DNA of 64,000 bases, from positions 3,100,001 to 3,164,000 of the forward strand of contig NZ_CP026031.1 in assembly GCF_003726095.1 (NCBI RefSeq). The letters run 5' to 3'. Below, piece after piece: positions 24,594-33,141 of this stretch. Positions within the stretch are counted from its first letter, which is position 1, and each line of letters begins with the position of its first letter. Both the position numbers and the translations under genes were made by a program. The DNA is from Niallia circulans. GTDB taxonomy: Bacteria > Bacillota > Bacilli > Bacillales > Cytobacillaceae. Under the pieces are notes generated by a model, which did no database searches, had not been told where the DNA came from, and saw only the letters and a program-made list of their open reading frames with translations.

Positions 24594-25235
24594 TTACTGT
24601 AAGTTTAAGAACACGTTCCCTCCAAGCATCTCTTCATAGCGTAGCTGCGCTTTTTCTCCTTTTTTCACTAATCCAGAGATATAGCCTTCTTTTTCGTTTC
24701 CCACATACATTTCATAACTAAATTCAGGGTCAGTTGTACCGAGAATGTCACCACTATATATATCCCCATTTTCACTAACCATTTCGAAATTCATTATTCC
24801 GTCAATATAAAGGGACAGATCTTTTGTAGCCGATTCAGTAAACTTCACTTTTGTTTTCGCTAAAAGCCATTCATATCCATCTGGCGCAGGCTCATTGAAT
24901 TCATTCATAGATTTCAATTTTTGATAAGCATCCTCTCCGCGTGTCACTTCCAATACAGTTAAATCAAATTTTATGGGAAAGGACTCCCCTTTGTCATTAT
25001 ATAGTTCATCTTCAACCGTTACTGTCTTCTTAAATGGGACTGGATTGGTTCGAGAGCCGAGCTTCGACTTTGCTTCTTCTTTCTTATCTGACTTTTTTTT
25101 CTGCACTTCTTCTTGAGCTTCATCACTCTCTTTCATTTTTACATCCTTGGTATCTTGTCCACATCCTCCAAGAATAGTGATAATAAATAAACTAGTTAGA
25201 CACAGCTTAAATGTATTTGGTAGATTCTTTTTCAT
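24594..25235 (-). CDS. Lipoprotein of unknown function
   Basis: 213 residues from the ATG at 25235, set by AAGGAG spaced 7 nt; an ATG two codons earlier overlaps that spacing. Lipobox LGGC is followed by an acidic/basic linker of about 40 residues (KKKSDKKEEAKSK) and a beta-rich domain starting GSRTNPVPFKKT. That opening and the GYEWLLAKTKVKF strand resemble the DUF4352/immunoglobulin-like lipoproteins of Bacilli, a tentative match. Forms a pair with the next lipoprotein gene upstream (43 nt gap). Role unknown. Confidence 0.8.
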   Translation of the reverse strand: MKKNLPNTFKLCLTSLFIITILGGCGQDTKDVKMKESDEAQEEVQKKKSDKKEEAKSKLGSRTNPVPFKKTVTVEDELYNDKGESFPIKFDLTVLEVTRGEDAYQKLKSMNEFNEPAPDGYEWLLAKTKVKFTESATKDLSLYIDGIMNFEMVSENGDIYSGDILGTTDPEFSYEMYVGNEKEGYISGLVKKGEKAQLRYEEMLGGNVFLNLQ

Positions 25236-25278
25236 GTTCATTCTCCTTACTTGCTCTATATTAAAAACGACCTTCTAT

Positions 25279-25884
25279 TTATTTCGAATCTTCTTCTAAA
25301 TCATCAGGATAAATAGTTTCATCCAAAACGTCTTTTGTAGCCTCGTCTTTTGTCAAAATCTTGACCTGATAATCATCGGGGTCTACTCCACTATACACTT
25401 GATACATCATGCCTGTTATTCCAAGGGTAAAAATAGCAAAACTATCCATACTATCTTCATATTTCTTTTTATCAACCACTAACGTAAATTCAGAAAATGC
25501 TTTATTATGCGTGATATCCTTAATCGACACATAATCATCACTCTCTTTTATTTCCTTAATGGATTCTTCTAAAGAAGCTTCCATTTCCTTCATCATCTCT
25601 TTATGCTTTGCCTTAGACATTTTATAGGTAAGGGAACCATCTTCATTTTTAGTAACTTTAATGCCCTCTTTTTCTACATCGGCAATTACGGAATCAATAT
25701 CTTCCCCTTCAAACAAAGAGGCTGGCAGTGTGATTTCAACATTTGAAAGACCTTTATCCACATTCATCTTTTGTTCATCTGCTTGTTTGTTATTATCCGT
25801 ATTTTCCTTTTTATCCTTATCTGCTGAACAAGCAACAAGCAATATCATACATACTGCTAGAAAAGCATACGTAAATTTCCTCAT
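25279..25884 (-). CDS. Lipoprotein of unknown function
   Basis: 201 residues. Lipobox LVAC (Cys19), then a short Asp/Lys/Asn-rich linker, then a mixed alpha/beta domain (VEITLPASLFEGEDIDSVIA, GSLTYKMSKAKHKEMMKEME) and an acidic tail ending DDLEEDSK. The layout is that of many secreted Bacillus lipoproteins of unknown function. First gene of a two-gene unit with the downstream lipoprotein. I recognise no catalytic motif. Confidence 0.8.
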   Translation of the reverse strand: MRKFTYAFLAVCMILLVACSADKDKKENTDNNKQADEQKMNVDKGLSNVEITLPASLFEGEDIDSVIADVEKEGIKVTKNEDGSLTYKMSKAKHKEMMKEMEASLEESIKEIKESDDYVSIKDITHNKAFSEFTLVVDKKKYEDSMDSFAIFTLGITGMMYQVYSGVDPDDYQVKILTKDEATKDVLDETIYPDDLEEDSK

Positions 25885-25957
25885 AAAAAATCCGCCTCCA
25901 AATCATTTTTGACAGAACCATTTCCATTATTATTCCTTTTTCCTATTTTCCAATACA

Positions 25958-26024
25958 TCTAAAAAAGAAGCATAGAGATGGTTCTTCCGAAGACATAACT
26001 TCAGATGATCCGTCCCTCTGCTTC
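25958..26024. repeat. Dispersed palindromic element, full copy
   Basis: GAAGCATAGAGATGGTTCTT opens the element and GATCCGTCCCTCTGCTTC closes it in inversion, with CTTC/GAAG pairing in the centre. It lies between the Mrr-like gene stop and the lipoprotein promoter. Confidence 0.75.
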
Positions 26025-26026
26025 CC

Positions 26027-26614
26027 TTAAACGAGTAATAATTCCTTCATTTCTTTTTCTGCTTTGCTCAAACTACTTAACCAGCTTTCCACAAACTTAA
26101 CACCGTCGATTAATTCAACATTTAATCCTTTGGCATATTCATAAGCTGCCGGTGTAAAGCTGCCTGTTGTAATAACATATCCACCTTGAGCTCCTCGTTT
26201 GATTATATTCGAATGAATCAGGGCAATTGAATCAAATGGTAAATCTTCTTGATAACATTTTACTTGCCCAAGAAACAATCCTTTTTCTGTTTCATGTTCA
26301 AAGTCTACTCCAAAATCACCTGTTGGAGGAGTCACCCATGTCGATCCGCCTCTTGTCTTCTCCATAATTTCCGCAGCAAACCTTTCAAATTGGAGAGGAT
26401 CTTGTTTTAAATAAATGGAAGAATAGTCCTTGTCTTCTTCCTCTTTACAAAACCTCAAATAAAGCCCCATCGCCAAAGTCTTTTTTAACTCGTCACTTGA
26501 CTCGATATGATTAGCCAGTAGAGCAGTCTGATATTCATTTTCTTTTTTCGTCCATAAATATTTCATAAAAGCCAAGATTAAAAGAATTGCTACTATAATC
26601 TCTATGTAGAACAT
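26027..26614 (-). CDS. Membrane-anchored Mrr-like restriction endonuclease family protein
   Basis: 195 residues. An N-terminal membrane helix (IEIIVAILLILAFMKYLW) is followed by a PD-(D/E)xK nuclease domain of the Mrr_cat type: LQFERFAAEIMEKTRG, catalytic Asp in PPTGDFGVDFEHE, QVK in LGQVKCYQE, then GGYVITTGSFTPAAYEYA and VELIDGVKF. Active-site residues look intact. Such solitary membrane-bound Mrr proteins have no methylase partner and may cut modified or foreign DNA, but their role is not established. GGGAG lies 9 nt before the ATG. Confidence 0.85.
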   Translation of the reverse strand: MFYIEIIVAILLILAFMKYLWTKKENEYQTALLANHIESSDELKKTLAMGLYLRFCKEEEDKDYSSIYLKQDPLQFERFAAEIMEKTRGGSTWVTPPTGDFGVDFEHETEKGLFLGQVKCYQEDLPFDSIALIHSNIIKRGAQGGYVITTGSFTPAAYEYAKGLNVELIDGVKFVESWLSSLSKAEKEMKELLLV

Positions 26615-26697
26615 TGCACAACACTCCCTGCATTATTAAAGGGTAAACAGGAATGCTGCTTTTTATACCGCCATTTGGTATTTAAATCTAATCTCCG

Positions 26698-27159
26698 TTA
26701 CTTAATTTGCGCCATTCTTCCGTTTAATAACATATCAATATGGGGAATATTATCTTCTAAATACACTTCAGATATGGCTTGAAAGCCAAAAGACTGATAA
26801 AAGTTCCGCAAATAGTCCTGTGCCTGGATTTTTATCCTCTCTTCTTTTAACTCTTGCTTGGTATAATCAATTCCGCGACTTACAAGCTCTTCTGCAAACC
26901 CTTGTCCTCTATATTCCTTCTTCACAAAAATCCTCCCTAAAGAAGCCTCTGGATATGACACCCCTGGAGGTAAAATTCTTAAATACGCAACAATCTCCCC
27001 CTGTTTTTCAGCAAAAAGATGATACGATTCTAAATCCTTTCCATCTACCTCTAAATAAGGACAATTTTGCTCCACCACAAAAACAGCGGTTCTCTCTTTC
27101 AGAAGCGTATATAATTCCACATTTGTTAACTCATTAAATTTCTTTATATGCCATTTCAC
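26698..27159 (-). CDS. GNAT-family N-acetyltransferase, ElaA type
   Basis: 153 residues matching the ElaA pattern closely: N-terminal RTAVFVVEQNCPYLEVDGKD, SYHLFAEKQGEIVAYLRIL, and the acetyl-CoA loop VKKEYRGQGFAEELV, ending YQSFGFQAISEVYLEDNIPH. It transfers acetyl from acetyl-CoA to an amine; the physiological substrate of ElaA proteins is unknown. Single gene, SD and spacing ordinary. Confidence 0.92.
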   Translation of the reverse strand: MKWHIKKFNELTNVELYTLLKERTAVFVVEQNCPYLEVDGKDLESYHLFAEKQGEIVAYLRILPPGVSYPEASLGRIFVKKEYRGQGFAEELVSRGIDYTKQELKEERIKIQAQDYLRNFYQSFGFQAISEVYLEDNIPHIDMLLNGRMAQIK

Positions 27160-27180
27160 CTGTATATTTCCCCCTCTTTA

Positions 27181-27238
27181 GTCCTGAGAGGACCGATCGT
27201 ACTAAAGGTATATCTCAGTAGTACCGTCCCTCCGCTTC
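27181..27238. repeat. Dispersed palindromic element overlapping a gene end
   Basis: On the minus strand an arm reading GGAAGCGGAGGGACGGTACT is followed by its inverted partner AGTACGATCGGTCCTCTC. The first arm encodes the last residues (EAEGRYY) of the PH-like protein. Confidence 0.75.
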
Positions 27239-27592
27239 CGCCATTTTCCTCCTCAGCTCAGCTGCCACCTCTGTTGGATTTTCAATTTGGAAAATGACAT
27301 AGCGATACTTCTCATGGTTATCCAATTCGATGATTACGACTGGAATCCTTCCTTCGTAAGATAAAAAGTACCATTCATCTTGGTATTTATAAGAGCCCTC
27401 ATATATATTTAACGGCGAAATAGAAGTTCCAGGCATACGAATCATCCATTTCGGTGGATCAAAATAATCAACAAACACACTTTTAATCATTCTATAGGGC
27501 AGCTTCACTTTATGCTTGAAAGTGAACAGCATCATTAATCCTCTTATCTTCAGTACTGCAGCATCCTCTTCAAAAATAATTTCCCTGTTCAT
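27215..27592 (-). CDS. Small PH-like-domain protein of unknown function
   Basis: 125 residues, mostly beta: VLKIRGLMMLFTFKHKVKLP, YRMIKSVFVDYFDPPKW, then strands around DEWYFLSYEGRIPVVIIEL and a C-terminal helix (NPTEVAAELRRKMAEAEG). This fits the bacterial PH-like fold seen in many small Bacillus proteins. It is soluble. The final AEGRYY and stop are encoded by a dispersed palindrome, so the natural end may once have been different. Function unknown. Confidence 0.75.
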   Translation of the reverse strand: MNREIIFEEDAAVLKIRGLMMLFTFKHKVKLPYRMIKSVFVDYFDPPKWMIRMPGTSISPLNIYEGSYKYQDEWYFLSYEGRIPVVIIELDNHEKYRYVIFQIENPTEVAAELRRKMAEAEGRYY

Positions 27593-28118
27593 TTGACTCC
27601 CTCCTAAAGAATGTCTCTATGTATTTACGAATTAACCAGGATTATGTTTCATCTACTATTGTATTGCCCTAGATAGCATTTTCCAAATTAAACGAAAAAA
27701 TGCTATATTTTATAAACAGCTTAAACTAAACTGAATAGTAAAAGATAGTGAAAAGTGTTTTAGCAAAAGGAGGGTGTTCCTAGGGAAGAAATTAGCAAAC
27801 TAGGAACAGAGGGATGGTTTGAGGGGAGTGGAACAGTCTTTTTTCTTTAATGAGAATGTGTGAACAAGCTTCAAGAGGAAGTAGCACCAATAATTTTAAA
27901 TAATAGAAATGTAAAGAGGATAGTACGGCTGCTATCTAGTGAAGCTTGCGAAGAATCTGGCCACTCAGCGGTACTGTCGCGTCCCCTTTTCATTATTTAG
28001 AAGGAATAAAAGATTTGTTGTGGTTATCCTGACTGGCTACCGCATCGTCCGTAATTGTCGGAACACCTAATTTTCTCGGAGTAGCGTGTCGGTAGCACAT
28101 ATTTATAAACCAAACAGA
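27593..28118. other. Gene-poor region with relic sequence
   Basis: No normal gene. An arm GAACAGAGGGATGGTTT of the dispersed family is at 27801-27817. From about 27960 to 28100 the base composition is richer in G+C than its surroundings and holds a compact inverted repeat (28036-28096) plus a short minus-strand frame. These may be mobile-element or pseudogene debris next to the truncated dehydrogenase. Confidence 0.5.
27993..28100 (-). other. Short minus-strand frame within a structured element (candidate)
   Basis: ATG at 28100 opens a 35-codon frame containing RKLGVPTITDDAVASQ and ending TAA at 27993. GCTACCG (28036-28042) and CGGTAGC (28090-28096) enclose much of it, with inner TCCG/CGGA pairing. 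It could be a tiny protein, a fragment of a larger gene, or a structured non-coding element. No clear SD. Confidence 0.3.
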
Positions 28119-28508
28119 TTATAACTGATTGAGCTTGCTAACAGGCTCTTCTCCATTTTCTATACGTTTTATATTCTTTATAAAGAAGTCATATCTTTTT
28201 TTATGAAATTTCCGACCATCAGGCATTCCTGCTGTATGGGGAGTAAGTATCACATTACCCAGATTCCGGAGCTCACTGTCAATAGGAAGCGGTTCGGATT
28301 CAAAAACATCCAGGCATGCACCTGAAATGTTCTTGTTTTTTAATGCAGCAATCAAGTCACTTTCGTGCACAATCCCGCCGCGGGCTGTATTGATAAAAAG
28401 AGCGGTCTTCTTCATTTTTCTAAATGCAGCTTTGTTGATCAGGTGTTTGGTTTGCTGATTCAAAGGTACATGTACACTGACTATGTCCGATGTGCTTAGA
28501 AGTCTCAA
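28119..28508 (-). pseudogene. D-2-hydroxyacid dehydrogenase, N-terminally truncated
   Basis: 129 residues covering only the second half of the NAD-binding domain and catalytic end: SDIVSVHVPLNQQTKHLIN, FINTARGGIVHESDLI (catalytic Arg), GACLDVFESEPLP (Glu) and LTPHTAGMP (His). Family members are about 320 residues, and the substrate domain and Rossmann glycine motif are missing. Upstream bases 28509-28671 do not continue the frame. It follows the beta-glucoside PTS genes but is probably a remnant, not an operon member. Confidence 0.8.
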
Positions 28509-28671
28509 GCTATTGTAAGCTATTGGTTAAAAACAATGGCGTAGGAAATGGGGACCATTTGATTGAGTGAAAAAAGGGGTACCAAAAAATCTGTCCCCCT
28601 CTTAGAAAGTCTCGAAATATATAGTTATCCTACTTAGCAAATGCTTCAAAATAAATCTTTTATTGGCAACT

Positions 28672-28989
28672 TCAGTTAGCGATACTTAGTTCTTTCCTCC
28701 ATTCAATCATTTCCGCAATGAGCAATTTAATTGTTTCTGTACTCATAAATTGATCTTCTGCATGCATTAATAAAATGGAGAATTCTGTTTTATTACCCGC
28801 AGCCTCATTTTTAATTAATTCACCATGAATTTTATGACCTTCAACCAAAAGGTCTGATCCTTCCTTCATCAATGAAGCTGCACTGGAAAAATCACCATTT
28901 TTCGCTTGAGCTAGTGCTTCTATAAACTTTGTTTTCGCCATTCCTACATTCCCAATGATTTGAAAAGCAATTAGTTCTATTCCTTCCAT
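28672..28989 (-). CDS. PTS IIA component, lactose/cellobiose family
   Basis: 105 residues, all-helical EIIA of the Lac family. Phospho-His76 is in LLMHAEDQFMST; the N-terminus IELIAFQIIGNVGMAKTKF is typical. It receives phosphate from HPr and passes it to Cys8 of the IIB encoded just upstream. Last intact gene of the GH1-IIC-IIB-IIA operon. Confidence 0.94.
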   Translation of the reverse strand: MEGIELIAFQIIGNVGMAKTKFIEALAQAKNGDFSSAASLMKEGSDLLVEGHKIHGELIKNEAAGNKTEFSILLMHAEDQFMSTETIKLLIAEMIEWRKELSIAN

Positions 28990-29013
28990 TCCTATCCCTC
29001 GCCATCTAATAAA

Positions 29014-29319
29014 CTATTTTTCTATCATTTCTAAAGCGGTCTCCAGAACTGCCGCTCCGTTTACTCTTCCATAATCAACAAAATCAATGACAGTAACAGG
29101 AATACTATTACCGACTACTTTCTCTGTATTGCTTTTTAAATATCCTACCTGTGGTCCCAATAAAATAATATCTGCTTTTTCCCAGTTTTCATGTAATTCT
29201 GCATCTGAAACTGCCCAAATATTTACCTCCATGCTCTGGTCTTTTGCCGCCTGCTTCATTTTTTCTACTAAAAAACTTGTAGACATTCCTTGATTACATA
29301 CTAATAAAATATTTTTCAT
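29014..29319 (-). CDS. PTS IIB component, lactose/cellobiose family
   Basis: 101 residues from the ATG at 29319, which has AGGAGGA at suitable spacing; an in-frame GTG three codons earlier lies too close to the SD. Phospho-Cys8 is in LLVCNQGMSTSFLVEKM. It transfers phosphate to the incoming beta-glucoside bound by IIC. Between IIC and IIA in the operon. Confidence 0.94.
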   Translation of the reverse strand: MKNILLVCNQGMSTSFLVEKMKQAAKDQSMEVNIWAVSDAELHENWEKADIILLGPQVGYLKSNTEKVVGNSIPVTVIDFVDYGRVNGAAVLETALEMIEK

Positions 29320-29358
29320 ACAAACCACTCCTCCTATAGAATAGACTGTTTTATTTCC

Positions 29359-30678
29359 TTATTTATTCTGCATGGCACTTACTCTCTCATCTATTTTCAA
29401 AAATGGCAGATACATAAATACTGTTATGATGATTATTAATAATTGTAATATAGATGCTCGCCAGTCACCTCCTGTAGCTAGGAATCCTGAAATAATCGGT
29501 GGCGTAGTCCATGGGGTTTGAACAACCACGTGATTTATTAAACCTACAGCTGTCGCAAAATAGGCAACTGATAAAGAAAAAATTGGAGCAAGAACAAATG
29601 GAATGATTAACATTGGGTTAAATACAATTGGTAGCCCAAATATAATTGGTTCACTAATATTAAAGATAGAAGGTGTTAAGGACATTTTCGATATATCTCT
29701 ATAATCCTTACGTCTACTAAAAATAAAAATGGCAATTAACAATGAAATCGTATTTCCCGATCCCCCCATAACAGCGAAGGTATCTTTAAAAGCCATATTA
29801 ATTATATGGGGTATCTCTTGATGATTAGCGTATGCTAACATATTATCTTGCATGTTTTGTAATAAAAAAGGATCCAAAAGTGCTCCAGAAATAACTGCCT
29901 GATGGATACCGAATCCAAAAAATAAATTAGCGATAGAAGTAATTAATAAGAACCCTGGTAAACTGGTTGTCACATAGCTTAACGGCTTAGTAATAATGGT
30001 GGATATTAAAGTATTAAAATCCATATTAAATAATTGATTTAATAAAAAGGATGCAACTGCAAAGATGATAACATTCACCATAATTGGAATTAACACATTA
30101 AAAGATTTAATAACTGCCGGTGGTATATTTCCACTGATATTGATTTGCATTTTTTTATTTGAAGATAATTTTATAAATAAATCGGTTGCAAGCAGCCCTA
30201 CGATAATTCCAACAAACATCCCTGATGCGCTTGTATAACTTACAGGAATCACATTAGAAACAAGAAAGCTTTCGGTTGATCCTTCTGGTGAAAAAGTCGT
30301 TGTCAATGGTGTAACTACTATCATTGTAGAAAGTACAACTAAGATTGGAGCTATTACATTTTTATATCCCCTATTTACACATAGATGATAAGAAATGGCA
30401 ACAGCTACTAAAAGTGTCATGATATTCAGTGTACCGTTAGCAATGGATACCCCAATAGATTGCCAAGTTGTTAAAGTATCAGGATTAACCAAATTTCCCA
30501 TAAAACCAGTTGGCTCTAAAATAACATAATTAATTAGAGTCATAAATCCAGCTAGTATCATAAATGGCATAATCGATGCAAAGGCATCACGCAAACTTCT
30601 TAGATGAATCTGCGCTCCTAATTTTTGTGCAACAAAAGCAAACCGATCTGCAATACCTTGCTTTGTTGAGTTATTCAT
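29359..30678 (-). CDS. PTS IIC permease, lactose/cellobiose family
   Basis: 439 residues, a CelB-type IIC with about ten membrane helices. Landmarks are LRSLRDAFASIMPFMILAGF near the N-terminus, FGIHQAVISGALLDPFLLQN, the substrate segment NISEPIIFGLPIVFNPML and VVQTPWTTPPIISGFLATGG. It imports a beta-glucoside such as cellobiose or an aryl glucoside as the 6-phosphate. Between the 6-phospho-glycosidase and IIB genes. Confidence 0.94.
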   Translation of the reverse strand: MNNSTKQGIADRFAFVAQKLGAQIHLRSLRDAFASIMPFMILAGFMTLINYVILEPTGFMGNLVNPDTLTTWQSIGVSIANGTLNIMTLLVAVAISYHLCVNRGYKNVIAPILVVLSTMIVVTPLTTTFSPEGSTESFLVSNVIPVSYTSASGMFVGIIVGLLATDLFIKLSSNKKMQINISGNIPPAVIKSFNVLIPIMVNVIIFAVASFLLNQLFNMDFNTLISTIITKPLSYVTTSLPGFLLITSIANLFFGFGIHQAVISGALLDPFLLQNMQDNMLAYANHQEIPHIINMAFKDTFAVMGGSGNTISLLIAIFIFSRRKDYRDISKMSLTPSIFNISEPIIFGLPIVFNPMLIIPFVLAPIFSLSVAYFATAVGLINHVVVQTPWTTPPIISGFLATGGDWRASILQLLIIIITVFMYLPFLKIDERVSAMQNK

Positions 30679-30747
30679 GATCTATCCACCCTTTTTATTT
30701 TATTTATCCTAATTTACTCGTTTCGTACTCAAATCCGTTGTCCTTGC

Positions 30748-32115
30748 TCATTTTTTATAAAATTCTCCACTTTTCTTGATTGTTCTTTCTTGTGTCTCTA
30801 AATTAAGAGAAACTAGTCCATATCGATTTTTATAAGCATTAATCCATGACCAGCAATCAATAAATGTCCATAAATGATATCCTTTGATATGGCAGCCTGC
30901 TTGAATGGCTTTATGGACATAGGCGAGATGATCTTTAATAAACTCAATTCGATAATCATCGATAATTTGTCCATGCTCATTAAGAAATCGTTCTTCATTC
31001 GCTACCCCCATACCATTTTCAGATATAAAAGCTTCTATATTACCGTAATTATCTCTAATGTCTATACATAGATCATAGATACCCTTTTCATAAATTTCCC
31101 ATCCGCGGTACACATTCATTTTTTTCCCTGGCATATTATGAAGTTCAAAAAACCATTCGGGTAAAAAAGGGCTTTTTTTATTAATTTCTGTCAGGCGTGC
31201 CTTCACTCTTCTTGGTTCATAATAATTCAACCCTAAAATTTGAGAAGTATTTTCCGCAATTACTTTTAAATCGTTCTCTTCATATAAAGGCATCTGGTTA
31301 TATTCCTGCAATATTTTTACCAATTTCTTTGGAAATGTTCCTTTAACCATGGGGTCTAAAAAGCTTCTTGTATAAAAGGCATCCGCAATTTCAGCTGCTT
31401 CTACATCAAACTCATTTTGGCTTCTCGGATAAGTTGGACTTAAGTTTAATATTACTCCTATCTTAGAAGGCAGTTGCTTTTCCTTAAAAGATTGAATAGC
31501 CTTCGCATGTGCCAATATAGTATTAAATGCTGCCTGTGCGCCACGCTTGAAATCTACTAAATTTGGATAATGAAAATCTTCTAAATAACTTCCTAAAATT
31601 GGTCCTAACGGCTCATTAAAGGTGAACCAATGATAAACCAAATCACCAAACTCTTCAAAACAAGCAGCTGCATAATTTACATATGCTTCAACCACTTCAC
31701 GTGATTCCCATCCTCCCTTTTCTTGAAGTACATACGGCATATCAAAATGATAAAGATTAGCAAAAGGTTTGATACCGTTTTCATTCATTTCAGTCAAAAG
31801 GTTTCGATAGAAAGAAATAGCCTTTGGATTTCTTTCTCCTACTCCACCATCTGGAAACATCCTTGCCCATGAGATGGAAATACGGAAAGAATTATGCCCT
31901 GTTTCCTTCATTAATTGAATATCTTCCTTGTATCGATTTATATGATCAGTTGTTACTTCAGGTCCAATCCCCTGATAAAAACGTGATGGTTCCGTTTTAA
32001 ACCAATGTTCCCAAACTGTTTCAGCTTTTCCTGTATTACCTCTACCTTCTGCTTGCTCAGCTGACCAAGCCGTTCCCCACCAAAAACCACTCGGAAACGT
32101 TAACATTTCTTTCAT
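30748..32115 (-). CDS. 6-phospho-beta-glucosidase/galactosidase, GH1
   Basis: 455 residues of the GH1 barrel: N-terminal FPSGFWWGTAWSAEQAEG, acid/base Glu168 in WFTFNEPLG, nucleophile Glu366 in FISENGMGV, and a late IDCWSWINAYKNRYG loop. It hydrolyses the 6-phospho-glycoside delivered by the PTS. The loop near WSWINAYKNRYG resembles the phosphate-binding stretch of phospho-glycosidases, consistent with the PTS neighbours. First gene of the operon; SD GAGGGAGG. Probably repressed by the divergent GntR/UTRA regulator. Confidence 0.93.
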   Translation of the reverse strand: MKEMLTFPSGFWWGTAWSAEQAEGRGNTGKAETVWEHWFKTEPSRFYQGIGPEVTTDHINRYKEDIQLMKETGHNSFRISISWARMFPDGGVGERNPKAISFYRNLLTEMNENGIKPFANLYHFDMPYVLQEKGGWESREVVEAYVNYAAACFEEFGDLVYHWFTFNEPLGPILGSYLEDFHYPNLVDFKRGAQAAFNTILAHAKAIQSFKEKQLPSKIGVILNLSPTYPRSQNEFDVEAAEIADAFYTRSFLDPMVKGTFPKKLVKILQEYNQMPLYEENDLKVIAENTSQILGLNYYEPRRVKARLTEINKKSPFLPEWFFELHNMPGKKMNVYRGWEIYEKGIYDLCIDIRDNYGNIEAFISENGMGVANEERFLNEHGQIIDDYRIEFIKDHLAYVHKAIQAGCHIKGYHLWTFIDCWSWINAYKNRYGLVSLNLETQERTIKKSGEFYKK

Positions 32116-32175
32116 AATAAATGCCTCCCTCTTTCCTTTACGAACAAACTATAACACTCTTTTTAATATAAGTAA

Positions 32176-32195
32176 ATACTTTTAATGAAAAGTAT
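32176..32195. promoter_or_regulatory. Candidate operator for the GntR/UTRA regulator
   Basis: ATACTTTT (32176-32183) and AAAAGTAT (32188-32195) form an 8-bp inverted repeat with a 4-nt spacer in the divergent promoter region of the GH1 operon and the regulator gene. A further TATACTT-type half site lies near 32212. Confidence 0.55.
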
Positions 32196-32276
32196 ATATC
32201 TTTTGTGATTTATATACTTGTTTTTAACTGTATGGTATACTTATTATGAAAACCGTTATAAAATGGAGGATTTAAC

Positions 32277-32990
32277 TTGAGTCAGTTACCTAAATATATG
32301 GAAATATATACAGATATTAGAGATAAGATAAATAATAACGAATATGAGATAAATGAAAAGTTACCTGACGGGGATACGCTTGCTGATTATTACCAATGCA
32401 GTAAACTGACAGTAAAAAAAGCATTAGATATTCTTGTAAAAGAAGGAATGGTTGTTAGACGTAGAGGTTCCGGAACTTATGTAAAAGGGGTTTCTACTAA
32501 TGGAGGAGCTATTGCATTAGGTCCATCAGAAGGTTTATCTAACATTGTTGGAAAAGAAAATATTTCCTCAAAAATCATTCTTTTTTCGATCGAAAAACCG
32601 TCCTTAGAAATTGCCAAAAAACTTGAGATTGATGACGAATATATTTATCGAATTATTCGAACACGGCATATTAATAATAAGCCTTATTCGCTGGAACATA
32701 CTTACATGCCTTTATCTATTATTACTGGACTAGAGCCAAAACATCTAGAAGGATCCATCTATAATTATATACGCGAGGAATTAAAGCTGAAAACGCATAG
32801 CACCCATGTCTGGATTAGAGGAGACAAAGCAAATAGTGAAGATACTTCTTTACTAAAGATTCCAGACAACTCCTTCATGATGGAAATCGAAAAATTAGCT
32901 CAGTTAGAAGATGGAAGAATATTCGAATACTCCATCACACGCCATCTGCACGAAAGTTTTGTTTTTGAAACAGTTTTTGTTCATAACTAA
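32277..32990 (+). CDS. GntR-family regulator, HutC/UTRA type
   Basis: 237 residues. Winged HTH at 1-72 (NEKLPDGDTLADYYQCSKLT, VRRRGSGTYVKG) and a UTRA effector domain (80-235: IIRTRHINNKPYSLEHTYMP, FEYSITRHLHESFVFE). The start is TTG with GGAGG spaced 7 nt. It is divergent from the beta-glucoside PTS operon; such regulators usually repress the operon until a sugar phosphate binds. A palindrome at 32176-32195 is the likely site. Confidence 0.92.
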   Translation: MSQLPKYMEIYTDIRDKINNNEYEINEKLPDGDTLADYYQCSKLTVKKALDILVKEGMVVRRRGSGTYVKGVSTNGGAIALGPSEGLSNIVGKENISSKIILFSIEKPSLEIAKKLEIDDEYIYRIIRTRHINNKPYSLEHTYMPLSIITGLEPKHLEGSIYNYIREELKLKTHSTHVWIRGDKANSEDTSLLKIPDNSFMMEIEKLAQLEDGRIFEYSITRHLHESFVFETVFVHN

Positions 32991-33141
32991 GTAGGAAATA
33001 AGAGGGCAGGTGTGGAGTATCCCAAATCAGAAGGAAATTTCCAATCTTTACCCATTTAACCAGAACTGAGGACTATATTCATTAATAAAATAATAAAATA
33101 GTTTATATCCATTTTATTAATGAATAAGGGAGAAGAAAAAA

